The position numbers and the translations under genes were made by a program. The notes under the pieces are model-generated. The model made no database searches, was not told the origin of the DNA, and saw nothing but the letters and a program-made list of their open reading frames with translations. Shown here one piece after another: positions 1 to 8,964 of a stretch of DNA of 64,000 nt. How positions within the stretch are numbered: the first letter of the stretch is position 1; each line of letters opens with the position of its first letter. Source of the stretch: Neolewinella xylanilytica (lineage in GTDB: Bacteria; Bacteroidota; Bacteroidia; Chitinophagales; Saprospiraceae); contig NZ_PTJC01000005.1 of NCBI RefSeq assembly GCF_002934605.1, forward strand, positions 2,108,001 through 2,172,000. Direction: 5' to 3'.

Positions 1-657
1 CAGGCGGGAGATCCCGAGCACATTCACGGAGATCCGAGCCGGCTCGATAGCGCCCAGTGGGGCAGTTTTAAACCCTACGACTTTATTTCGGAAGGAGACT
101 CCCCGGCTTTCCTGCACCTGGTGAACGTGGGCCTGAACAGCCTCGCCCATCCCTCCTGGGGAGGTTGGGGCGGCCGGCTCGTGCCTTCGGACCAGGTTGC
201 GAATCGGTGGGAGGACGGCGGGGCGGCCGCCGACTATAATCCGTTCAGCTCCCGCCGCGACAATGCCTACGCCCTTACTCGCTGGCTGCCGGCCCTGCAG
301 CGCGACCTGGCCGCCCGGGCCGACTGGTGCGTAATGCCCTTCGACCAAGCTAACCATCCCCCCGCCGTAGATTCCGATGGCGCGACGCTCCGCACCGTTA
401 GCCCCGGAGACAAGCTGACCCTCCGCGTGAACGCCACCGATCCTGACGGGGACGAATTGTTCTATCACTGGTTTCAGTACGGCGAGGTCGATTCGTATCC
501 CGGCGAGGCCATGATCATCCTGGAAGGTCCCGAGTTGCGGGTGCTGGTTCCCCGGGACATGGAATCCGGTCAGACGCTTCACCTGATTGCGGAGGTCACC
601 GATGGCGGTTCCCCGTCGCTTACGCGCTACGCGAGGGTGGTATTGGTTGCGGAGTAA
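1..657 (+). CDS. DUF1593 / Sde0182-like cellulose-binding nucleoside-hydrolase-fold protein, C-terminal part
   Basis: The frame is open from base 1 to the TAA at 655-657, so the N-terminus lies outside the window; 218 codons are visible. The first half carries Trp- and Gly-rich segments (SLAHPSWGGWGGR) typical of the end of the DUF1593 nucleoside-hydrolase-like domain. The second half (after NHPPAVDSDG) is a beta-sandwich-like domain with an ATDPDGDELFYHW motif, matching the C-terminal Sde0182-type domain. Family members are secreted and are linked to polysaccharide binding; a hydrolytic activity is not proven. The ATG/GTG-like codons inside the visible part are internal, because the upstream frame also reads as family sequence. 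The assignment is by motif recollection only. Confidence 0.7.
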   Translation, partial: QAGDPEHIHGDPSRLDSAQWGSFKPYDFISEGDSPAFLHLVNVGLNSLAHPSWGGWGGRLVPSDQVANRWEDGGAAADYNPFSSRRDNAYALTRWLPALQRDLAARADWCVMPFDQANHPPAVDSDGATLRTVSPGDKLTLRVNATDPDGDELFYHWFQYGEVDSYPGEAMIILEGPELRVLVPRDMESGQTLHLIAEVTDGGSPSLTRYARVVLVAE

Positions 658-709
658 TCGGTCGGGTCGTTCCCCGGGTAGGGGGCCTGCGCTCCGCCGC
701 CCTAAGGCG

Positions 710-1441
710 TTACAGTTGGCGGTCTTCGATGATGGCCTTCAGGTCCCGACGGTAGGTATCGCTGACGGGGATGGTCGTTTCTCCGATCACGACCTCGTCC
801 CGGTGTACCTCCTCGATCCACTTCATGGCGACGATGTAGGAGTGGTGTACCCGTACGAAATCGCCGGCGGGAAGCGTCTCCATTAGTTTTTTGAGGCTTT
901 GTAGCGTCGTAATCCGTTTGGATAGGGTGTGGATCTTGACGTAATCTTTCAGCCCTTCGATGTGGGTGATTTCATCGAAGTTGATCCGCACGGACTTCGT
1001 TCCGTCCTTGACAAAAAAGAAAGGGGTGGCGCCGGGCGCGGGTGTAAGAGTGTTCGAAGGAGCCGTCGGCGGATCGCTACCCTCGGTCAAATCGTGGGAA
1101 ATGCGCTCCACGCACTTCAGGAAACGTTCGAAGGTAATGGGTTTGAGCAGGTAGTCGGTCACCTCCAGTTCGTAGCCTTCCAGGGCGTATTCGGAGTAGG
1201 CGGTAGTGAGTACGACCACCGGTTTTTTCTTCAGAACCTTAAGCAGGGAAGTACCGGTAAGCTCGGGCATCTGGACGTCGAGGAAGAGGATATCGGGCGG
1301 AGATTCCTGCAGTTGCTCCAGTGCTTGTAAGGGGTTGCCGAGGGAGGCCGTCAGGGTGAGGTTGGGTACCCGTTCGATATACTGTTCGAGGAGGCGGCGC
1401 GCCATGGGTTCATCGTCGACGACCAGACAGGTAAGATTCAT
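710..1441 (-). CDS. LytTR-family response regulator
   Basis: A 243-residue two-domain regulator. Residues 1-120 form a receiver domain with the acidic pair D9/D10, phospho-acceptor D55 in FLDVQMPELTG, and K100 in YLLKPI. Residues about 140-240 form a LytTR DNA-binding domain (VKDGTKSVRINFDEI, then FVRVHHSYIV). Its ATG overlaps the stop of the upstream histidine kinase gene by four bases (ATGA at 1438-1441), so the two are translationally coupled and form a two-component system. Such pairs in Bacteroidota regulate cell-surface or nutrient genes; the target here is unknown. The downstream end lies 52 bases from the convergent DUF1593 gene. Confidence 0.93.
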   Translation of the reverse strand: MNLTCLVVDDEPMARRLLEQYIERVPNLTLTASLGNPLQALEQLQESPPDILFLDVQMPELTGTSLLKVLKKKPVVVLTTAYSEYALEGYELEVTDYLLKPITFERFLKCVERISHDLTEGSDPPTAPSNTLTPAPGATPFFFVKDGTKSVRINFDEITHIEGLKDYVKIHTLSKRITTLQSLKKLMETLPAGDFVRVHHSYIVAMKWIEEVHRDEVVIGETTIPVSDTYRRDLKAIIEDRQL

Positions 1442-2478
1442 GAAAGATCGAGTTTAAGGATGACCTCGTAGCGTTCGTCCATGTCGGAAATGCGGAGGTA
1501 GTGGTGGTCCGGGTAGGATAATTCCAGCCGGCGTTTGACGTTCTGTAAACCGATGCCCGACTTGTTTTTCAGCACTTTGCTGTCTTCGGCGAGCTTGCCG
1601 TTCGCGACCCGGTACTGGAGTTCGTTGCGCTCTACCTGAAGGTGAACGGTGATCCAGGGAGCGGTGGCCGAACTGCTTACGCCGTGTTTGAAGGCATTCT
1701 CCAAAAATGTGATCAAAATCAGGGGGGCGATGCGCACGCCGGAGGTTTTTCCGTCGACCTCGAAGGTGATCGGAACGGTCTCTTCCAGGCGCAGCCGCTC
1801 GAGGCTCAGGTAGTTTTCGATGTATTCGATTTCCCGTTCGAGGGGTACCTTCTCGTGGTTGCTCTCGTAGATCATGTACCGCATCATCCCGGACAGCTTG
1901 GCGATTACCTCCGGGGTGCGGCTGCTGTTGTTGACCGCGAGGTAGTAGAGGTTGTTGAGGGTGTTAAAGAGAAAGTGCGGATTGACCTGGGCCCGGAGAA
2001 ACTGGAGCTCGGAAGTAAGTTGTTGGTTTTCCAGTTCCTTCCTGCGGGCTTCCAGTTCGAAGTAATCTTCCACGAACTTCAGCAGACCGACGCACACCAC
2101 CGCGAAGAATACGCTCATCAGCACGTTGACGCCAAAGCGGGAACTGTACATCCAGTCGTCGGGGCCGAGGTAATACGCCAGTACCGCCTGCTTTCCCTTC
2201 AGAAATAGGTAGGATAAGAAAGCAAAAACGGGGAGAAAGGTAAGGAGGTAGCGCCCGGTATTCTGGTAGCGTAGCAGCCGCGGTAGAAAGACGAAATAGT
2301 TGAGGTAGGCGATGGCCATGAGGCCGATAGTGTGAAAGGTAAGGTCGCCGAACACACGACCCCAGTCGGGCTCACCCTTCCGCGCGTAGCTGATCGTATA
2401 GAAGAACAGCGAGGCATACACACTCCAAAAGGCGAAGTGCAGGATAAACTTTTTATGTCGCTGAAAGAGGTTGGCCAT
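1438..2478 (-). CDS. LytS/YehU-type sensor histidine kinase
   Basis: A 346-residue membrane kinase of the His_kinase (PF06580) type. Hydrophobic segments near residues 12-28, 46-65, 77-92 and 115-133 suggest four transmembrane helices and little extracellular sequence. The phospho-accepting histidine is H168 in QVNPHFLFNTLNN. An N-box (FLENAFKHGV, about 255-265) and a G-box (GIGLQNVKRRLEL) show an intact ATP-binding domain. It lies directly upstream of, and overlaps by ATGA with, the LytTR regulator. A -7-like box (TACCTTAG) occurs 17 bases before the ATG. The signal sensed cannot be read from the sequence. Confidence 0.92.
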   Translation of the reverse strand: MANLFQRHKKFILHFAFWSVYASLFFYTISYARKGEPDWGRVFGDLTFHTIGLMAIAYLNYFVFLPRLLRYQNTGRYLLTFLPVFAFLSYLFLKGKQAVLAYYLGPDDWMYSSRFGVNVLMSVFFAVVCVGLLKFVEDYFELEARRKELENQQLTSELQFLRAQVNPHFLFNTLNNLYYLAVNNSSRTPEVIAKLSGMMRYMIYESNHEKVPLEREIEYIENYLSLERLRLEETVPITFEVDGKTSGVRIAPLILITFLENAFKHGVSSSATAPWITVHLQVERNELQYRVANGKLAEDSKVLKNKSGIGLQNVKRRLELSYPDHHYLRISDMDERYEVILKLDLS

Positions 2479-2495
2479 AGGTCGTGTAGGGAAAG

Positions 2496-2503
2496 CTAAG
2501 GTA
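2496..2503 (-). promoter_or_regulatory. Possible -7 box for the histidine kinase/response regulator operon
   Basis: The minus strand reads TACCTTAG, seven of eight positions of the Bacteroidota TAnnTTTG box, 17 bases before the kinase ATG at 2478. No clear -33 TTTG was found at the usual distance, so this is a weak call. Confidence 0.35.
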
Positions 2504-2806
2504 AGGCCCCCTGCTTTGCGGGGCGGGGGCGATCTAGCAGGCTAGGGAACTACTCGCCCGTTGCCCCGCCTCACTCGACGGTTGGTGGCGTCACGGAAAC
2601 GGAAGCCTCCGTTGGCTTAGCCGCTTTCTGAAGAGGCGAAAGCTTGACACTTACGTCTGGCAGGCTTTGGCTAATTGCAGGGCTGCGTTGACCCCCACCG
2701 GTCAGAAAGGGAAATCGTCCTGCCCGGGCTTTTTCCGTTAAGGGGTGGACGTGATTATGCGACAGGTAATTTCTCGACGTTCGTTAAGGGTAATACCCCC
2801 GTTTTT

Positions 2807-3994
2807 ATGCCGCGTAACCAGGTACTCATCGGTTTAGCTTTCCTTCCTGCCTTCATCCTGGCCCAGTCGGAATACCGCTCCGGTTACCTTATTACGGAGG
2901 GGGGTGAACGAAGAGCGGTGGAGATTTTCGACCAGGACTGGGCAGCCAATCCCGATCATTTCCGGTACCGGACGTCCGGCGGAGAACCCCGGCGGGGAGA
3001 CTTGAGTAACGTAGTGGAATTCGGTTTGGAAGGTCGGGAACTTCGCTACCTGCGCGCCGAAGTAGATATCGAATCGTCTCCCCGCCAGCTGAATAGCCTG
3101 AGTGAATCGCCGTTACCGCAGTATACGCACGATGAGGTGTTCTTAGAGGTGCTGGTTGATGGGGCGGCCGATCTGTTCTACTACCAAACCGGACAGTTGG
3201 TCCAGTTTTTTTACCGGCTTGGTGACGGGCCTATAAAACCGCTGATCAACCGGACTTACCTGAGTGATGAGCGGATGGTGGTCCAGGATCTGTACCGGGA
3301 CGTCCTCCAGCGGTGGGTGAACTGCGGCGCCACCGATAGGCAGATAGCGCAACTGGCGTATCGGCGAAAGGATATGCTCGCCTACTTCGAAGGTTACCAC
3401 CGGTGCACGGGAGAAGCATTTACCAAGTACGAACGGATCAAAGCCGACCGCCGTTTTCGGGTGGCCCTCCGCCCCGGCGTCGATTACCATTCAACCTCCA
3501 TTGGAGTAAACATTCCGGGTGGTGGGACGAAAACCGTCGAGTACGGGAGCACCGTGGCGCCCCGATTGGGGGTCGAGGCCGAGCTATCCTTTCGCTTTTT
3601 GCACGGAGAGTGGGCGTTGGTTACCGAAGCCTATTACCAAAGCTACCGATTGGAATGGCCGGAAGAACCCGCAGCCGAAGCCGTTGACATGGAAATGAAA
3701 TACCTGAGTGTACCCTGGGGCGTACGGCGCTATTTCGAGCTATCGACCGCTACAGCAGCCTATTTAAACCTGTTCGGTCAGTTCCAGTTTCCGTTCGGTG
3801 CCTACGTTCAACGTCCATTGTACCGCCGTCCGATCTACATCAGTTTGGCCGGCGGCGGCGCGGCTGGGCTCCGGTTCGGGGATCACGTCCTGGCCGAAGT
3901 ACGGTATTTGCTGCCGCAGGACCTCGTACGGAGACAGCGCGATCTCGATCACCGACTGCAAACCATGGCATTGGTGGTCGGCTATCAGTTTTAA
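2807..3994 (+). CDS. Secreted outer-membrane beta-barrel protein of unknown function
   Basis: A 395-residue protein from the ATG at 2807. This start gives a normal signal peptide (hydrophobic IGLAFLPAFILAQ, cleavage after the Ala-Gln), whereas upstream in-frame codons from 2675 would place 44 polar residues before it. The mature N-terminus (SEYRSGYLITEGGER) resembles the domain that precedes barrels in many Bacteroidota surface proteins. From about residue 220 there are alternating aromatic/polar strands, and the chain ends GYQF with a terminal aromatic residue, as outer-membrane barrels do. It stands alone between the divergent two-component operon and the convergent dnaE. No function can be assigned. 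Confidence 0.75.
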   Translation: MPRNQVLIGLAFLPAFILAQSEYRSGYLITEGGERRAVEIFDQDWAANPDHFRYRTSGGEPRRGDLSNVVEFGLEGRELRYLRAEVDIESSPRQLNSLSESPLPQYTHDEVFLEVLVDGAADLFYYQTGQLVQFFYRLGDGPIKPLINRTYLSDERMVVQDLYRDVLQRWVNCGATDRQIAQLAYRRKDMLAYFEGYHRCTGEAFTKYERIKADRRFRVALRPGVDYHSTSIGVNIPGGGTKTVEYGSTVAPRLGVEAELSFRFLHGEWALVTEAYYQSYRLEWPEEPAAEAVDMEMKYLSVPWGVRRYFELSTATAAYLNLFGQFQFPFGAYVQRPLYRRPIYISLAGGGAAGLRFGDHVLAEVRYLLPQDLVRRQRDLDHRLQTMALVVGYQF

Positions 3995-4033
3995 ATCGAT
4001 ACCGCTTACACCGTCCATAACCGATAGGCGCCC

Positions 4034-7000
4034 TTAGGCAACGCGGTACTTGATGCCCAGCCGTTCGATCTCGTTGATGAAGTCGGTATCGGCATCCACC
4101 AGGCGTTCTCGGCTGATCATTTTCAGCTTGATGTCGTCTTCCTGGTCGTAGAATACCATTCGTAGCTTCTGTTGTCCCTGGTACTGCTGGCAGAGGTCGT
4201 CGAGGGAGCGGACCAGCTCGGGCGAGATATCGGAGAGGGGAAGTTTAAGGATGATGGCGTCGGTCATCTCGCGGCCCAGGCCTTCGAGGAGTTTGACTTC
4301 GTTCACGCTGATCTCGACTTCTTCACTGTTCCATTTTGGCCGGTAGCTGGCCTTGACGAAAACGGCTTTACCCTGGTTGAGGACGTGCTTATACTTTTCG
4401 TAGTCTTCCCCGAACAGCTTGAATTCAATAGTTTCATCGAAGTCGCTGAGTTCGAAGATGCCCCAGCCGTTGCCATTCTTGGAGACCATGTGGCGGGAGC
4501 TACTGATCATGCCCGCGAGGCGTAGCGGCGTTTTACCGTAGCGTTGGGGATCGAGCTCGCCGAGGGAGCAGGTGACGAAGTTGTCGATTTCCAGTTTATA
4601 GCCATCGAGCGGGTGGCCACTGACGTAGATACCGGTTACTTCCTTCTCCCGACGGAGCTTTTCGGGTAGGGTCCATTCGTTGGCCTGGGGGGGCTCGGGT
4701 TCATCCGGCAGCACTTCGTCCTGTATCGCTCCGAATAGCGAAGAGGCCGCCGAGGCCAGCTGGCTCTGGTAGGCGTTGGCGTACTTGGTGACGTGCTCCA
4801 GGTAGCTGTCGTACTTCTCGCTGGGGGCGAAGTATTGGGCGCGATGGGTTTGCCCGAAGCAGTCGAAGGCTCCCGCATCGACCAAGGCCTCGAGGACGCG
4901 TTTGTTTACGCAGCCCGGCTCTACCCGCTGCATTAGATTGAAGACGGAACTGAAGGGACCTTCCTGATGGCGTGCCGCCAGGATGCCTTCGACCGGACCT
5001 TCGCCTACTCCTTTGAGGGCGGTCATACCGATACGGATCGCCCCATCCGCGTTAACGGCGAAGTCGGCCTTGCTTTCATTGATATCTGGGCCGAGTACCG
5101 GCACGTTCATCCGCTTGCATTCCTTAAGGAAGAAGGTCAGCTTGGTCTGGTCGGTGCGGTTGTGGGTGAGCACCGAGGCCATGTACTCCGCCGGGTAGTG
5201 CGCTTTGAGGTAGGCGGTCTGGTAGGCAACGAAGGCGTAGCAGGTACTGTGGGATTTATTGAAGGCGTAGGAGGCAAAGGCTTCCCAGTCCTTCCAGATT
5301 TTGCCGAGCTTGTCTTCGGGGTGGCCATTGGCCGTTCCCCCCTCGATGAAGGTGGGGAACATCTTGTCGAGTACCGCCTTCTGCTTCTTCCCCATGGCCT
5401 TCCGAAGCACGTCGGCCTGCCCCTTGGAGAAGCCGGCGATGGACTGGCTCAGCAGCATGATCTGCTCCTGGTAGACGTAAATACCGAAAGTCTCCTTCAG
5501 GTATTTCTCCTCCCCGTCGAGGGTGTAGGTGATGGGTTTTCTACCGTGCTTCCGGTCGATGAACTCCGGGATGTATTCGAGCGGGCCCGGCCGGTACAGC
5601 GCGTTCATGGCGATCAAGTCGTCGAAGGTCGTCGGCTTGAGGCTCTTCATGTGCTTCTGCATCCCGCCGGACTCGTACTGGAAGATGCCGTTGGTTTCGC
5701 CGCGCTGGAAGAGCTCGTACGTTTTCGGGTCGTCGAGGGGGATGGCGTCGATGTCGATATAGACGCCGTGATTGTCCTTCACCATCGTCAGCGCGTCCTT
5801 GATGATGCTCAGGGTCTTGAGCCCCAGGAAGTCCATCTTCAGCAATCCGGCCGTCTCCGCCACGGAGTTGTCGAACTGGCTGATGTACATGCCGGTATCC
5901 TTATCGGCGGTAACCGGTACGTGGTCGGTGACCGGGGTCGGGGTGATGACTACCCCACAGGCGTGCACGCCGGTATTCCGGATGCTCCCTTCCAGTTTGG
6001 AGGCGGTACGGATCATCTCACCGATCTCGTCCTGTCGGTCGGCCATTTCGCGGAAGCGGTAGGCTTTTTCCGTGTCGTCGCCGTTTAGCTTACCCTTGAG
6101 CTTGGCGGCGATGTCCTTCGGGGCGAGAACGTCGCGCAGGGTCGCGCCGAGTTGGGCGGGGAAGGATTTGGCGACTTTGTCCACTTCACCCAGCGGGACG
6201 TCCATTACGCGGCCGACGTCGCGGAGGGAGGAGCGGGCGGCCATGGTGCCGTACGTAATGATCTGGGCTACCTGCTGCTGGCCGTATTTATCGATGACGT
6301 AGTCGATGACTTTCTGGCGTCCGACGTCGTCAAAGTCAATATCGATATCGGGCATGGATACCCGCTCCGGGTTGAGGAAGCGCTCGAACAGCAAGTCGTA
6401 TTTAATCGGATCGATATTGGTGATCCCCGTACAGTAGGCGACGGCCGAGCCGGCGGCGGAACCCCGTCCGGGACCTACGCTGACCCCCATCTTGCGGGCG
6501 GCGGCCGTGAAGTCCTGTACGATGAGGAAGTAACCAGGGTAGCCGGACGCTTTGATGACTTCCAGCTCGAAGTCGAGCCGCTCGGTAACGATGGCGTTCA
6601 GTTCGCCGTAGCGCTTTTTGGCTCCCTCGTAGGTGAGGTGCCGCAGGTACTCATCTTGAGTCTTGAAACCAACGGGCATGGGGAAGTTGGGCAGCAGTAC
6701 GTCGCTGGTCAGCTTCAGGTGGTCGATCTTGTCGTGGATCTCCAGGGTGTTGGCTACGCTCTGGGGCACGTCCTTGAACAGGTGGCCCATTTCCCGCTGG
6801 GATTTGAAGTAGAAATCGGAGCTGGGGAATTTAAAGCGGCTCATATCTTCCATGAGGCTGCCGGTGTTCACGCACAGCAGAATGTCGTGGGGCAGGTAAT
6901 CGTCTTCCTCAACGTAATGACTGTCGTTGGTACAGATCACCTTGACGTTGTGCTTCTTCGCGAAGCCAAGCAACTTCTGGTTCACGTCTTCCTGGCTGAT

Positions 7001-7573
7001 GCCGAGGCCGTCGATGTCCTCCAGTCCGCGGTGTCGCTGCAGCTCGATGTAGTAGTCTTCGCCGAATACGTCGAGCCACCATTTGAGGGCAATTTCAGCT
7101 TCCTCGTCTTTACCCTGCAACAACAACTGGGGAATTTCCGCACCGATACAGCAGCTGGTGGCGATGATCCCCTCGGAATACTTCAGCAGCAGCTCCCGGT
7201 CGATCCGGGGGTACTTGCCATAAAGTCCTTCGATGTACCCCAAACTGCAGAGCTTGGAAAGATTCTGGTAGCCCAGCTTGTTCTTGGCGAGCATCAGTTG
7301 ATGATAGCGGACGTCCTTTTCGCCCCGAGCCCGGCTGAAGGCCTTCTTATGCCGGTCCTCCACGAGGTAAAACTCGCAGCCGATCATGGGCTTCAGCCCG
7401 CGTTTATCGGCCTCGGCCACAAACTTGAAAGCCCCGAACATATTGCCGTGATCGGTCAGCGCGACTCCCTTTTGCCCATCGGCCTGCGCCTTGTCCATCA
7501 TAACCCCGATCTCGGACGCTCCGTCGAGCAGCGAGTACTGGGTGTGGCAATGGAGGTGGCAGAATTCAGGCAT
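4034..7573 (-). CDS. dnaE: DNA polymerase III subunit alpha
   Basis: A 1179-residue replicative polymerase, the usual length for DnaE1. It opens with a PHP domain (HLHCHTQYSLLDG). The palm-domain aspartates lie in PDIDIDFDD near residues 405-412, preceded by GPGRGSAAGS. Further on are the fingers (GIYVYQEQIM, GFSKGQADVLRKAMGKK), a helix-hairpin-helix region and a C-terminal OB fold from about residue 1000 (TPLRLAGMISSSRH, then FELSDFDETIEF). It synthesises the chromosome as part of the replisome. It is monocistronic here, convergent with the barrel gene at 3994, and has a recognisable promoter just upstream, beyond which lies a tandem-repeat array. Confidence 0.98.
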   Translation of the reverse strand: MPEFCHLHCHTQYSLLDGASEIGVMMDKAQADGQKGVALTDHGNMFGAFKFVAEADKRGLKPMIGCEFYLVEDRHKKAFSRARGEKDVRYHQLMLAKNKLGYQNLSKLCSLGYIEGLYGKYPRIDRELLLKYSEGIIATSCCIGAEIPQLLLQGKDEEAEIALKWWLDVFGEDYYIELQRHRGLEDIDGLGISQEDVNQKLLGFAKKHNVKVICTNDSHYVEEDDYLPHDILLCVNTGSLMEDMSRFKFPSSDFYFKSQREMGHLFKDVPQSVANTLEIHDKIDHLKLTSDVLLPNFPMPVGFKTQDEYLRHLTYEGAKKRYGELNAIVTERLDFELEVIKASGYPGYFLIVQDFTAAARKMGVSVGPGRGSAAGSAVAYCTGITNIDPIKYDLLFERFLNPERVSMPDIDIDFDDVGRQKVIDYVIDKYGQQQVAQIITYGTMAARSSLRDVGRVMDVPLGEVDKVAKSFPAQLGATLRDVLAPKDIAAKLKGKLNGDDTEKAYRFREMADRQDEIGEMIRTASKLEGSIRNTGVHACGVVITPTPVTDHVPVTADKDTGMYISQFDNSVAETAGLLKMDFLGLKTLSIIKDALTMVKDNHGVYIDIDAIPLDDPKTYELFQRGETNGIFQYESGGMQKHMKSLKPTTFDDLIAMNALYRPGPLEYIPEFIDRKHGRKPITYTLDGEEKYLKETFGIYVYQEQIMLLSQSIAGFSKGQADVLRKAMGKKQKAVLDKMFPTFIEGGTANGHPEDKLGKIWKDWEAFASYAFNKSHSTCYAFVAYQTAYLKAHYPAEYMASVLTHNRTDQTKLTFFLKECKRMNVPVLGPDINESKADFAVNADGAIRIGMTALKGVGEGPVEGILAARHQEGPFSSVFNLMQRVEPGCVNKRVLEALVDAGAFDCFGQTHRAQYFAPSEKYDSYLEHVTKYANAYQSQLASAASSLFGAIQDEVLPDEPEPPQANEWTLPEKLRREKEVTGIYVSGHPLDGYKLEIDNFVTCSLGELDPQRYGKTPLRLAGMISSSRHMVSKNGNGWGIFELSDFDETIEFKLFGEDYEKYKHVLNQGKAVFVKASYRPKWNSEEVEISVNEVKLLEGLGREMTDAIILKLPLSDISPELVRSLDDLCQQYQGQQKLRMVFYDQEDDIKLKMISRERLVDADTDFINEIERLGIKYRVA

Positions 7574-7596
7574 CAGCGGGGCGTTTTTCGACCTCG

Positions 7597-7626
7597 GTAA
7601 GGTAGCCAGAAAACGTCTTTTTCAAA
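7597..7626 (-). promoter_or_regulatory. Candidate dnaE promoter
   Basis: On the minus strand TTTG (7626-7623) is followed after 18 bases by TACCTTAC (7604-7597), six of eight positions of the Bacteroidota TAnnTTTG box. The box lies 23 bases before the dnaE ATG. Spacing fits the known 17-23 base range. The tandem-repeat array begins only about 35 bases further upstream. Confidence 0.5.
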
Positions 7627-7660
7627 CAAAAAGTTATCAACAGGGTGTTGGGAGAAGCTC

Positions 7661-7974
7661 CCTGCGGTCGCTTGTTGCGCTGCGCGTTGGTGTGCCTGCG
7701 GATTAGTGCGCTGCGCCTTAGTCTGCCTGCGGATTAGTGCGCTGCGCCTTAGTGTGCCTGCGGCTTAGTGCGCTGCACGTTAGTGTGCCTGCGGCTTAGT
7801 GCGCTGCGCGTTAGTGTGCCTGCGGCTTAGTGCGCTTCGCGTTAGCGTACCTGCGGCTTAGTGCGCTGCGTGTTAGTGTGCCTGTGGCTTAGTGCGCTGC
7901 GCGTTGGTGTGCCTGCGGCTTAGTGCGCTGCGCGTTAGTGTGCCTGCGGCTTAGTGCGCTGCGCGTTAGTGTGC
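7661..7974. repeat. 31-bp tandem repeat array (about 10 copies)
   Basis: Copies begin with CCTG at 7661, 7695, 7726, 7757, 7788, 7819, 7850, 7881, 7912 and 7943. The period is exactly 31 from 7695 on; the first copy is 34 long and more diverged. Each unit is itself two related halves of 15 and 16 bases, CTGCGGCTTAGTGCG and CTGCGCGTTAGTGTGC. Copies differ at a few positions (for example GATTAG or GTGGCTT variants). The period is not a multiple of three and no gene runs through it, so it is non-coding. It fills the gap between the dnaE promoter and the second, 8-bp array. Confidence 0.95.
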
Positions 7975-8029
7975 TGCCAGTTAGTCATTTTCGAATACGG
8001 ACAGAGTATAGCTAGCACTGGCGGTCCCC

Positions 8030-8137
8030 CTAAAAGACTACCCGACTAAAAGACTAAAAGACTACCCGACTAAAAGACTAACGGACTAAAAGACTACCCG
8101 ACTACCCCCTAACAGACTACCCAACTAAAAAACTAAC
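8030..8137. repeat. 8-bp tandem repeat array (about 13 units)
   Basis: The stretch is built from octamers CTAAAAGA and CTACCCGA in irregular alternation, with variants CTAACGGA and CTACCCCC, in phase from 8030 to 8109. The last units (8110-8137) are degenerate. It runs into the 3' end of the small minus-strand gene, whose stop codon (8133-8135) lies in the last unit. Its ACTAA core also occurs on the reverse strand of the neighbouring 31-bp array. Confidence 0.9.
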
Positions 8138-8399
8138 GCAAAATCCCCAACCCATCCTGCCGTCCCAAAATATCTTCCAGCTGTTCGATGCGGTCCGGGT
8201 TACCGGTGAGCCAGGGGGCGAGGCGCTCTTCGAGGAGGGTTTCCGCACTTTCGGAATGGAGGTTGTCGACGGTTTCCTGACGTTCGTCGTCGGTAAAGGC
8301 CGGATGTATGTATTCCAGAATCGACTTGCGAATGCCGTTCTTTTCGTTTTCGGGTTGGCGCAGGGCCGTTACGGTGGAGTGGATGAGGGCTTCTACCAT
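8133..8399 (-). CDS. Small hypothetical protein
   Basis: An 88-residue acidic, mostly helical protein from the ATG at 8399. A longer version beginning at 8504 is possible, but its first 35 residues are Cys/Pro-rich and unlike a protein start, and they overlap the leader of the divergent gene. I recognise no family; the chain (IRKSILEYIHPAFTDDERQ, later LEERLAPWLTG) has no signal peptide or membrane segment, so it is probably cytoplasmic. Its stop codon lies within the 8-bp repeat array. It may be a real conserved small gene or a chance frame; codon use resembles its neighbours. Confidence 0.5.
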   Translation of the reverse strand: MVEALIHSTVTALRQPENEKNGIRKSILEYIHPAFTDDERQETVDNLHSESAETLLEERLAPWLTGNPDRIEQLEDILGRQDGLGILR

Positions 8400-8545
8400 G
8401 GTAGCGTTCGGTTTTGTGATTTGCTTTGCACCTGCGTTTACCGCCCACATGCGTAATATGTTTGCCGGAAGCGGCGATACCCAGTGCGGGCATGGGGGGA
8501 ACAATGCGGTTGCCGGGAAATTTATTGCCTTGTTATTTTGTGGCG

Positions 8546-8962
8546 ATGCCAGTAAAGTTCAAGTTCACGGCCCGAGGCTTTTTGGTGGTGTGGCTCAGCG
8601 GATTGTTGACGCTGTCCATGCGACCGGCCAGTTTCGTACTTACCCTGGTCGAAGTCGAGGAGCTCGTCAACGACCAGGTGGGCGAAGAGTGGACGCATTC
8701 GGTAGCGGTAGACGGCTGGCAACTGGACATCTACGACAGCATCGACCTGGCCAGCGCCGAAGCGTACGAAATTCAGTGCACCAGCCAGGAAGCCGACCCC
8801 TATTATCCGGATTTCGGAAGCCGAACGCTGCGGATGACGGAGGCAGAGATGGTGGCCGCGGCCGCTACCGGCGGATTTACCGTGGAGGTGACGGTCCAGG
8901 AACGGCACGGGGAGCACGCCGGTAAGGAGGCGGTTTGGCGGTATCACTTCGCCCTGCGCTAA
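8546..8962 (+). CDS. Secreted or membrane-anchored hypothetical protein
   Basis: A 138-residue protein starting at the ATG at 8546, chosen because it gives an N-terminal basic residue group followed by a hydrophobic stretch (FLVVWLSGLLTLS), either a signal peptide or a membrane anchor. Upstream in-frame codons from 8426 would add 40 residues without protein character. The mature part is acidic, with a beta-rich C-terminus (TVEVTVQERHG, ending WRYHFALR). No family is recognised. It is divergent from the small gene at 8399 and ends 39 bases before the FAH-family gene. Confidence 0.6.
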   Translation: MPVKFKFTARGFLVVWLSGLLTLSMRPASFVLTLVEVEELVNDQVGEEWTHSVAVDGWQLDIYDSIDLASAEAYEIQCTSQEADPYYPDFGSRTLRMTEAEMVAAAATGGFTVEVTVQERHGEHAGKEAVWRYHFALR

Positions 8963-8964
8963 GC

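Noticed and set aside
2510-2806. Riboswitch in the long leader before the barrel gene at 2807
   Set aside because: Only short inverted repeats (such as CCCCTGC/GCGGGG) are present and no known riboswitch core was recognised.
6152-7600. Long plus-strand frame of 482 codons opposite dnaE, and another at 4967-6088
   Set aside because: Both are antisense shadows of dnaE, whose reading frame is unambiguous; GC-rich codon use opens the opposite strand.
7661-8137. CRISPR array
   Set aside because: The units are directly adjacent with no unique spacers, and there are no cas genes nearby.
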